Shown here: piece by piece, positions 55,533 through 62,452 of the stretch
Numbering within the stretch: the stretch's first letter is position 1
Layout: each line of letters starts with the position of its first letter
Assembly: GCA_963718405.1 (NCBI GenBank)
Contig: CAVQYZ010000003.1
Coordinates: forward strand, 62,001 to 126,000
Direction of reading: 5' to 3'
From: Bog-756 sp963718405
GTDB taxonomy: Bacteria; Actinomycetota; Acidimicrobiia; Acidimicrobiales; RAAP-2
Length of the DNA: 64,000 bases
Translations under genes and position numbers: made by a program
The notes under the pieces: generated by a model
What the model was told of the DNA's origin: nothing
What the model saw: the letters and a program-made list of their open reading frames with translations, nothing else
The model's database searches: none

Positions 55533-57032
55533 TCAGTGCCCGTATGCCGCGTAGGCCAGGGCGGGCCTCCCCGAGCCCCGGGACTCGTCGGTGCCGTCCA
55601 ACTCGGACGCATCGGGTTCCGGGCCAATCACGGCCGAGGTCTCGGTGGCCTTCTTGGCTGCAGTTGCCACCGCGGTAGCGCTCCTCGATCCGTTCCTCGC
55701 CGCGCCGGGCGAGGCAGCACCGTTCGTCGCGGCGCTCTTGGCAGGACTCTTGGGAGGGCTCTTCCGGGTCATCCGGCGGACGGGACGGGCGCCCTTCGAG
55801 TCGGGGGCCAACCCGTTGACCGCTTGTTTCGGGGCGCCGCGGCCGGCGGCGGGGACCCGTTTCGGGATGTCGGCTGTGGCCTCCGGCGCCTGCTTCACGG
55901 CCTCGGCCTCCGCAGCTGCAGTCGCCGCCTCCGCCGCAGCCTCCGCCGCCTCCGCCGCCGCCACCGCCTCCGCCGCCGCCTTGGCCGCCGCTGCCTCTTC
56001 GGCCTCGGCCTCGGCCTCGGCAGCCCTGGCCGCCGAGGCATCCATGGCCCCGGTGAGCGCCCGGGTCATGGCGGCGGCGATGCGCTTGTGGCCCTCGTCC
56101 CCCGGGTGGATGCCGTCGGCCAGATGGCCGGCGTTGATGATGCCGGCCCCGGGCACCAGCGACAAGGCCACGTCACCGGCCTCGATGCGCTCGGTGGTCA
56201 CCGATTCGATGGCCTGGCGGATGTCGGCCAGGGTGGCCCCGAGCTTGTTGGGCACGTCCTCGGCGTCGGGGCGCAGGATGGGGCTGGCCACCACGATCGG
56301 CGTGGTCGGATGGGCCTGGCGGATCACCTGGAGGAAGGCCCGGAGCCCCTCGCCGACCATGCCGGCGCTGTGGGGGACGCGGGTCCAGCAACTCTCGCCG
56401 TAGGCGATGGTGATGATCTCCGCCGGCAGAGCGGCGATGTGCTCGGCCGAGACGATCTCGCCGCGACCGGCACCGGCGTAGCCCAGGTTGACCAGATTCA
56501 GCTTGGCCTTTCTGGCCGCGATGGCCGCCCAGCCCCGGGCAGGACCCGATGCGATCCAACCCTGGGTGGTCCAGTCCCCGTAGGCCAGCCAGACCGGACG
56601 GGCCGGCGCCGGAGCGATCTCGCCGGACACCGCCGTGAGCGAGAGGACCAGCGGCTGCATGCCCTCGGGCAGGTAGATGGTGGCCGGCGTCTCGGGGCGT
56701 CCTGAGCCCAGGGACAGGCGGATCAGCCCGTCACCGAGGTCCGCCTCGTGCTCGCAGATCTTACGGGCGCCCCGCCACACCGAGAAGGTGATGCCGGCGC
56801 CGTCTCCCCGGTAGCCCAGGTTGCCGGTGGTGGTGCGGTAGGCCACGTCGATGGCCTGGGCGTCGCCCACCAGTTCGAGCCGGACGCCGGCCGGCACGCC
56901 GGCGGCGCTCCAGACGTCACCCGGAAGCCTGGCCATGTCGGTGGGATTGGCCCTCGGGTACGGGACGTCCCCGGTCGCCGGGTAGATGGCACCTCGGATG
57001 AACGGTTCGGGTTGGTCGCGACGCAGACTCAT
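55533..57032 (-). CDS. SGNH-hydrolase-like protein with altered nucleophile block and long Ala-rich tail
   Basis: 499 aa. An N-terminal beta domain (to about residue 145) precedes the SGNH region. Block I reads WLAYGDWTTQGWIA, with Trp where the GDS serine should be. Block II is VNLGYAGAGRGE, block III is TIAYGESCWTR, and block V is DGIHPGDEGHKRIA with Asp and His intact. The C-terminal 170 residues begin with an Ala/Glu helix-like repeat, then a Lys/Pro/Ala-rich basic tail like a histone H1 tail. Either another residue acts as nucleophile or the enzyme is inactive. ATG at 57032. No signal peptide. Confidence 0.7.
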   Translation of the reverse strand: MSLRRDQPEPFIRGAIYPATGDVPYPRANPTDMARLPGDVWSAAGVPAGVRLELVGDAQAIDVAYRTTTGNLGYRGDGAGITFSVWRGARKICEHEADLGDGLIRLSLGSGRPETPATIYLPEGMQPLVLSLTAVSGEIAPAPARPVWLAYGDWTTQGWIASGPARGWAAIAARKAKLNLVNLGYAGAGRGEIVSAEHIAALPAEIITIAYGESCWTRVPHSAGMVGEGLRAFLQVIRQAHPTTPIVVASPILRPDAEDVPNKLGATLADIRQAIESVTTERIEAGDVALSLVPGAGIINAGHLADGIHPGDEGHKRIAAAMTRALTGAMDASAARAAEAEAEAEEAAAAKAAAEAVAAAEAAEAAAEAATAAAEAEAVKQAPEATADIPKRVPAAGRGAPKQAVNGLAPDSKGARPVRRMTRKSPPKSPAKSAATNGAASPGAARNGSRSATAVATAAKKATETSAVIGPEPDASELDGTDESRGSGRPALAYAAYGH

Positions 57033-57193
57033 CGCCGGCCTGTTTCCATCGAGTACCCCTCTCAGCGGACGCAGTTGCTTGTTGTTCCTGGTGTCATTCC
57101 CACTCTAAGTGGTGGTCCAACCACAATACCAGTCCGTTTGGGAAAATTTGCCGGGAGAGTGACCGACGGGGCGGATGTTTGTACCATGGCCGG

Positions 57194-58723
57194 GTGGATA
57201 CCGGACCCTCGGATGCCGGACCCCGACACGCGGGGCGTCGGAAGTTCGGATCCCCAGGGGCCGAAGGCCGGGCGGCGCTCCCGGGCCGGTCAGGCCGGTG
57301 GGGCCGCTCGGGGCCCGTGGGTCGGTCCTGGGCCCGGATGTCGGCGGCCCTGGTGCTCCTGGCCCTGCTGACCGGTGGGATGGCCGTGGTGGCACCGACG
57401 ACCGCGGCCCACGCCGCCGACCATCCCCGGGTCTACGCCGGGGGAGGCGTCATCGACTTCGGCGATGCCGCCAACATCAACGTCCCGCCGGCGGCCCCGC
57501 TGCCCTCGGTGATGGTGACCATGGCGGCCGATCCGGCGTCCACCGTGGCCAGTGAGGGCTACTGGTTGGCCTCGGCCGACGGCGGGGTGTACCCCGAGGG
57601 GTCGGCCCCCGACTACGGAGGGGTGAGCAACCTCCCCCTCAACGCCCCCATCGTGGGCATGGCGGCCATGCCCAACGGCAAGGGGTACTGGCTGACGGCG
57701 GTGGACGGCGGGGTCTTCGCCTTCGGCGACGCCCAGTTCTACGGGTCGATGGGTGGGCATCCGCTCAACCAGCCCATCGTGGGCATGGCCTCGACCGCCG
57801 ACGGGAAGGGCTACTGGCTGGTGGCGGCGGACGGCGGGATCTTCTCCTTCGGCGACGCCACCTTCTACGGCTCCATGGGCGGGCATCCGCTCAACCAGCC
57901 GGTGACCGGCATGGCCTCGACGGGCAACGGGAAGGGCTACTGGCTGGTGGCGTCGGACGGCGGGATCTTCGCCTTCGGCAACGCCCCCTTCTACGGCTCG
58001 ACCGGCAACATCGTCCTCAACGACCCGGTGACCGCCATGACCGCGGCGCCTAACGGTCGCGGCTACATGCTGGTGGCCACCGACGGGGGGATCTTCGCCT
58101 TCGGCTCGGTCGGTTTCTACGGATCGCTGGGCGGCGGCTTGGACGGCGATCCCCATGACGTCCCGCCGGTGGCCGGGATGGCGCTGACCCCGGATGCGCA
58201 CGGGTACTGGCTCTTGGAGCCGGACGGGTGGTCGTACTCCTTCTCCAACCCGGGCACCCCGCCACCCTCGGCGACCGCGGCGACCATCGTGTCCGTGGCC
58301 AACAGCCAGGTGGAGTCCGACCCGGACCGGGGCAACTTCTGCAATCCCTACGGCCCGTGTGAGGAGTGGTGCTCACTCTTCGCCACCTGGGTGTGGGAGC
58401 GGGCCGGGGTGCCCATCCCGGAGTACCCGTTCACCGGGGACATCTATACCTGGGCCGCCGACGACACCGGCGTGCTGCCCCCGACCGCCGTCCCCCAGCC
58501 CGGAGACATCGTGCTGTACGGGACCGGGCCGTGGTCCACGGCCACCTCGCTCCACGCCGGCGTGGTGGTGCAGGTGTGGCCCGACGGGGCGGTGGTCACC
58601 GTGGAAGGCGACGCCGGGCCGGCCGCCAGCGGATCGCTGGCCGTGGTCATCAACGGTCCCTACCTGCCGTCCCGGTCGGCCACCTACAACGGGATGCCCA
58701 TCTACGCCTTCGCCCAGCCCTAG
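57194..58723 (+). CDS. Secreted six-repeat protein with C-terminal CHAP-like amidase domain
   Basis: About 509 aa. A basic N-terminus and signal sequence end in AAHAADHP. Six repeats of about 42 aa follow (GYWLVAADGGIFSFGDATFY, GSMGGHPLNQP and others) like those at 41.2 kb. The C-terminal 150 residues contain GPCEEWCSLFATWVWERAG (candidate catalytic Cys), PQPGDIVLYGTGPW and SLHAGVVVQVWPDGAVVTVE (catalytic His), the pattern of CHAP/NlpC-like peptidoglycan amidases. The propeller may tether the enzyme to the wall. Start uncertain: TTG 57179, GTG 57194 or ATG 57338. Confidence 0.82.
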   Translation: MDTGPSDAGPRHAGRRKFGSPGAEGRAALPGRSGRWGRSGPVGRSWARMSAALVLLALLTGGMAVVAPTTAAHAADHPRVYAGGGVIDFGDAANINVPPAAPLPSVMVTMAADPASTVASEGYWLASADGGVYPEGSAPDYGGVSNLPLNAPIVGMAAMPNGKGYWLTAVDGGVFAFGDAQFYGSMGGHPLNQPIVGMASTADGKGYWLVAADGGIFSFGDATFYGSMGGHPLNQPVTGMASTGNGKGYWLVASDGGIFAFGNAPFYGSTGNIVLNDPVTAMTAAPNGRGYMLVATDGGIFAFGSVGFYGSLGGGLDGDPHDVPPVAGMALTPDAHGYWLLEPDGWSYSFSNPGTPPPSATAATIVSVANSQVESDPDRGNFCNPYGPCEEWCSLFATWVWERAGVPIPEYPFTGDIYTWAADDTGVLPPTAVPQPGDIVLYGTGPWSTATSLHAGVVVQVWPDGAVVTVEGDAGPAASGSLAVVINGPYLPSRSATYNGMPIYAFAQP

Positions 58724-58782
58724 CCGTCCCCGCCCAGCCCAGCCCAGCCCCGCCCAGCCCCGCCCCGCCCCGCCCCCCGTCC
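58724..58782. repeat. C-rich simple repeat
   Basis: CGCCCAGCCC- and CGCCC-type units fill the 59 bases between the convergent CHAP-like and acyl-CoA dehydrogenase genes. No gene. Confidence 0.7.
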
Positions 58783-59910
58783 TTAGCGTTCGCCAGCGAG
58801 TTCGCTGTCGCCAGCGCCGGTGAGCGAGTCGAGCACCAGGTGACGGTGATCAGAGGCTGATCCCCAGGCCTCGGACAGGGCCCAGGCCCTCTTGAGGAAC
58901 AGGTGGAGGTCGCACTCCCAGGTGTAGCCGATGGCCCCGTGAACCTGTAAGGACACCCGGGCGGCCTCGGTGGCGGCGTCCGAGGCGTAGGCCTTGGCCG
59001 TGGAGGCGGCCCTCGAGGCGGACGGGTCGCCCTGGTCCAACGCCCACGCCGCGGCGTAGACCACCGGACGGGCGAACTCCAACTTGACCTGGGCCCCGGC
59101 CAGAAGGTGCTTGACGGCCTGAAAGCTCCCGATGGGATGGCCGAACTGGTGCCGGGCCCGGGCGTACTCGGCGGTCATGGCGATCATGCGGTCACTCAGG
59201 CCCAGGAGGTGGGCGGCGGTGGCCACGGCGGCCCGGTCCGAGGTCCGCTGCACCACCGAACGGGCGGTCGCACCGGTGGCGACCAAGCTCTCGGGGGTCG
59301 GCGTCCACCGGGGAACGCCCAGCCGACGGGTGGGGTCGAGGGACGACACCGGCTCCACCGGGGCCCGGGCCGCCTCGACCAGGTGGATCTCGGGCCCGTC
59401 CCCGCCACCGGGGGCCGTCAGCACCAAGAGGTCGGCTCCGTCGGCCCCCGCCACCGGCCCCCCCTCGACAGCCCGGGGCTCGGCCACGGCGGCGGTGATC
59501 GATCCGGCGGCCAGGCCTTCCAGCCACCCGGCCCAGCGGTCAGCCCCACTGTTCCCGCCGGCCCCGGCTCCGGTGGGGGCCCCGGCTCCGCCCCCCAGTT
59601 CGCCGGCCAACAACTCGGCCAGCAGGGGAGCGGCCAGCGCCGTGGTCTCCACCAGCGGCTCGGGCAGGGCCACCCGCCCGGCCTCCTCGAGCAACAGCAC
59701 CAGGTCCACCAGGCCCAGACCCAGGCCCCCCTGGCTCTCCGGCACGGTGAGGCCGACGACCCCGAGGTCGGCCAGCACGCCCCATCGCGGGGTCCGGGCT
59801 GTCGGGGTCACATAGGCGGCGCGCAGGTCGTCGGTGGTGCACTCCTTGGCCAGAACCTGGCGGACGGTGTCACGGAACTCGGACTGCTGATCGGTGAACG
59901 CGAAGTGCAT
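58783..59910 (-). CDS. Acyl-CoA dehydrogenase, small-subunit type
   Basis: 375 aa. GGLGLGLVDLVLLLEEAGRV, RHQFGHPIGSFQAVKHLLAG and the end motif LQVHGAIGYTWECDLHLFLK match the FadE small-subunit type, as in the gene at 49.5 kb. A Gly/Ala insert (GGGAGAPTGAGAGGNSGAD) lies in the middle domain. ATG at 59910 (MHFAFTDQQSEFRDTVRQV), 23 bases after the large-subunit-like gene. The two likely form one heteromeric enzyme. Confidence 0.9.
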   Translation of the reverse strand: MHFAFTDQQSEFRDTVRQVLAKECTTDDLRAAYVTPTARTPRWGVLADLGVVGLTVPESQGGLGLGLVDLVLLLEEAGRVALPEPLVETTALAAPLLAELLAGELGGGAGAPTGAGAGGNSGADRWAGWLEGLAAGSITAAVAEPRAVEGGPVAGADGADLLVLTAPGGGDGPEIHLVEAARAPVEPVSSLDPTRRLGVPRWTPTPESLVATGATARSVVQRTSDRAAVATAAHLLGLSDRMIAMTAEYARARHQFGHPIGSFQAVKHLLAGAQVKLEFARPVVYAAAWALDQGDPSASRAASTAKAYASDAATEAARVSLQVHGAIGYTWECDLHLFLKRAWALSEAWGSASDHRHLVLDSLTGAGDSELAGER

Positions 59911-59933
59911 GGCCGGGGCGTACCTCGATCCCT

Positions 59934-61124
59934 TCAGCCCCGGGGCAGCCCGAGCATGCGCTCGGCCACCACGTTGCGTTGGATCTCGTTGGTGCCGGCA
60001 TAGATCGGCCCGGCCAGGGCGAAGAGATAGCCGTCCAGCCACGGGGCGTCGAGGCCTCCGCCGTGGAGCTCGGCCGCCGGGCCCAACAGGGCCAGAGCGG
60101 CGCGGTGGATGGCCAGGTCCGTCTCGGACCAGTGGATCTTGTTGGCGCTGGCCTCGGGGCCCACCGAGCCACCGTTGACCACCCGGGTGGCGGTCCACAG
60201 GGTGTTGAGGCGGTAGGCCTCGGCGTCCATCCAGGCCTGGGCCACGGCTTCGGCGTTCCGGCCGGCCCGGGAGGGATCGGCCGCCGACTGTTCGGCGTAC
60301 AGGGCCACCAGCCGGGAGGCGGCCTCGGAGTACCGGGCCGGGCTGCGCAGGCTCAGGCCCCGCTCGGATCCGGCGGTGGCCATGGCCACGTTCCAACCCC
60401 GGCCCACCTCACCGAGGACCAGCCAGTCCGGGACGAACACGTCCTCGAAGAAGATCTCGGCGAAGCCGGTCTCCCCGTCGAGCTGGGGAATGGGTCGGAC
60501 GGTCACCCCGGGGTGGTCCAGATCGATGAGGAAGTAGGTGAGGCCGCGGTGGCGTTCGGCATCGGGGTCGGTGCGGAACAGGCCGAAGCACCAGTGGGCG
60601 AAGGCGCCCCTCGAGGCCCAGGTCTTCTGGCCGCTGAGCAGCCATCCGTCGTCGGACGGCGATCGCACCGCCCGGCTGCGGATGCCGGCCAGGTCGCTGC
60701 CGGCGTCGGGCTCGGACCATCCCTGGCACCAGATCTCCCGGCCCGAGGCCATGGGCGGCAGGAACCGCTCCTTCTGCCGGTCCGTCCCGAACTCGAACAT
60801 GGTGGGCGCCAGCAGGAAGACGCCGTTCTGGCTCACCCGCAGCGGGGCCTGGGCCCGCCAGTACTCCTCTTCGAAGACCAGCCACTCGAGGATGCCCACC
60901 CCCCGGCCGCCGAACTCCTCGGGCCAGGAGACCACGGACCACCGGTCGTCGAACATGGTCTGCTCCCACCGGCGGTGGGCTTCGAATCCGTCGGCGGTGT
61001 CCAGCGAGGGCAGGCTCCGGGGTGGGGGGACATGGGCCTCCAGCCACGAGCGCGCCTCCATCCGGAAGGCCTCCTGGGCCGGGGTGAATCGGAGGTCCAT
61101 CGGCGAGTCCATGGTCGGGTCCAT
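59934..61124 (-). CDS. Acyl-CoA dehydrogenase, large-subunit type
   Basis: About 396 aa. EIWCQGWSEPDAGSDLAGIR and LLSGQKTWASRGAFAHWCFG are the FAD/substrate segments; the end is PIYAGTNEIQRNVVAERMLG, with Ala in the usual YEGT Glu position. Three in-frame ATGs (61124, 61112, 61100) compete as start and none has a ribosome binding site, which would fit a leaderless transcript. Divergent from the thiolase gene, with operator copy 5 between them. Confidence 0.9.
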   Translation of the reverse strand: MDPTMDSPMDLRFTPAQEAFRMEARSWLEAHVPPPRSLPSLDTADGFEAHRRWEQTMFDDRWSVVSWPEEFGGRGVGILEWLVFEEEYWRAQAPLRVSQNGVFLLAPTMFEFGTDRQKERFLPPMASGREIWCQGWSEPDAGSDLAGIRSRAVRSPSDDGWLLSGQKTWASRGAFAHWCFGLFRTDPDAERHRGLTYFLIDLDHPGVTVRPIPQLDGETGFAEIFFEDVFVPDWLVLGEVGRGWNVAMATAGSERGLSLRSPARYSEAASRLVALYAEQSAADPSRAGRNAEAVAQAWMDAEAYRLNTLWTATRVVNGGSVGPEASANKIHWSETDLAIHRAALALLGPAAELHGGGLDAPWLDGYLFALAGPIYAGTNEIQRNVVAERMLGLPRG

Positions 61125-61182
61125 CGTTCGGGAGGTGGGACAGGGGGCAGAGAGAGAGGTGGGACGAGGTGGAAAGGGCAAT

Positions 61183-61197
61183 CTGACACACCGCCAG
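61183..61197. promoter_or_regulatory. TetR-type palindromic operator, copy 5 (weaker)
   Basis: CTGACACACCGCCAG within the imperfect palindrome ATCTG...CAGAT (61181-61199). It keeps the CTGAC half and the CAG end but differs in the right arm. Lies between the divergent acyl-CoA dehydrogenase (59 bases) and thiolase (39 bases) starts. Confidence 0.5.
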
Positions 61198-61235
61198 ATT
61201 TCCGGCAACCACGGATGATCGGGCACAATGGGGAG

Positions 61236-62441
61236 ATGCCCAACGCTGTGATTGTCGATGTGGTCCGTACTCCGGTGGGCAAGAAGAACGGCCGGCTCTC
61301 GGGTTGGCACGCCGTGGACCTGGCCGCCCAACCCCTCCGGGCCCTGATCGAGCGGAACGATCTGGACCCGGCCCTGGTCGAGGACGTGGTCTACGGCTGC
61401 ACCATGACCGTGGGTGAGCAGGCCATGAACATCGGGCGGAACGCCGCCCTGGCCGCCGGCTTCCCCGACACCGTCCCGGGCACCACGGTGGACCGGCAGT
61501 GCGGTTCCGCTCAGCAGGCCGTGCACTTCGCGGCGCAAGCGGTGATGTCCGGAGCCATGGACGTGGTCATCGGTGGCGGGGTCGAGGCCATGAGCCGGGT
61601 GCCCATCGGGGCCACCACTGAGCACGGGCCCGGCGAGGCCTACGGTCCCACCGTCCACGAACGGTTCGACTTCATCCATCAGGGTCTGTGCGCCGAGGAG
61701 ATCGCCACCCGGTGGGGGATCAGCCGCGAGGAGATGGACCGCTTCGCCCTGCAGTCCCATCAGCGGGCGGCCCGGGCCATCGCCGAAGGGCGGTTCGAGA
61801 ACGAGATCGTCCCCCTGGCCACCCGACGGGCCCTGGTGGAGAACAAGGTGGCCCGGGCCGGCAGCGACGAAGGCGACCCCGGAGACGAGGGGTTGCTCAC
61901 CTCGGACGAAGGGGTGCGGGCCGAGTCGAGCTACGAGAAGCTGGCCTCGCTGCCCCCGGCCTTCGTGGAGAACGGCCAGGTGACGGCAGCCTCCTCGTCA
62001 CAGATCAGCGACGGGGCCGCGGCCGCCCTCATCATGTCGGAGGAGAAGGCCGCCCAGCTCGGTCTGCGGCCGAGGGCCCGGTTCCACACCTTCGCCGTGG
62101 CCGCCAACGATCCGGTGATCATGCTGACGGCGCCGATCCCCGCCACCACCCTGGTGCTGGCCAAGTCCAAGCTCTCGCTCGACGACATCGACCTGATCGA
62201 GATCAACGAGGCCTTCGCCTCGGTGGTGCTGGCGTGGGAGAAGGAGCACCATCCCGACATGGAGCGGGTCAATGTCAACGGTGGCGCCATCGCCATCGGG
62301 CATCCCACCGGTGGCTCCGGGGCGCGGCTGCTGGCCACCCTGCTCAACGAGATGGAGCGGACCGGGGCCCGCTACGGGTTGCAGACCATGTGTGAAGGCG
62401 GAGGCCAGGCCAACGCCACCATCATCGAACGGCTGGGCTGA
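61236..62441 (+). CDS. Acetyl-CoA acyltransferase (thiolase)
   Basis: 401 aa. AVIVDVVRTPVGKKNGRLSG starts the fold; the nucleophile is in VDRQCGSAQQAVHFAAQAVM; IEINEAFASVVLAWEKE, AIAIGHPTGGSGARLLATLL (His) and MCEGGGQANATIIERLG (second Cys) complete the active site. It cleaves 3-oxoacyl-CoA, the last step of beta-oxidation. ATG at 61236 (GGGGAG just before). Divergent from and presumably co-regulated with the acyl-CoA dehydrogenase pair. Confidence 0.95.
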   Translation: MPNAVIVDVVRTPVGKKNGRLSGWHAVDLAAQPLRALIERNDLDPALVEDVVYGCTMTVGEQAMNIGRNAALAAGFPDTVPGTTVDRQCGSAQQAVHFAAQAVMSGAMDVVIGGGVEAMSRVPIGATTEHGPGEAYGPTVHERFDFIHQGLCAEEIATRWGISREEMDRFALQSHQRAARAIAEGRFENEIVPLATRRALVENKVARAGSDEGDPGDEGLLTSDEGVRAESSYEKLASLPPAFVENGQVTAASSSQISDGAAAALIMSEEKAAQLGLRPRARFHTFAVAANDPVIMLTAPIPATTLVLAKSKLSLDDIDLIEINEAFASVVLAWEKEHHPDMERVNVNGGAIAIGHPTGGSGARLLATLLNEMERTGARYGLQTMCEGGGQANATIIERLG

Positions 62442-62452
62442 CCGAGGGCCTT

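Noticed and set aside
41094..57193. Cyclic di-AMP (ydaO) riboswitch upstream of the two wall-active genes
   Set aside because: The upstream regions share only a short CGTTTGGG string and lack the conserved ydaO core.
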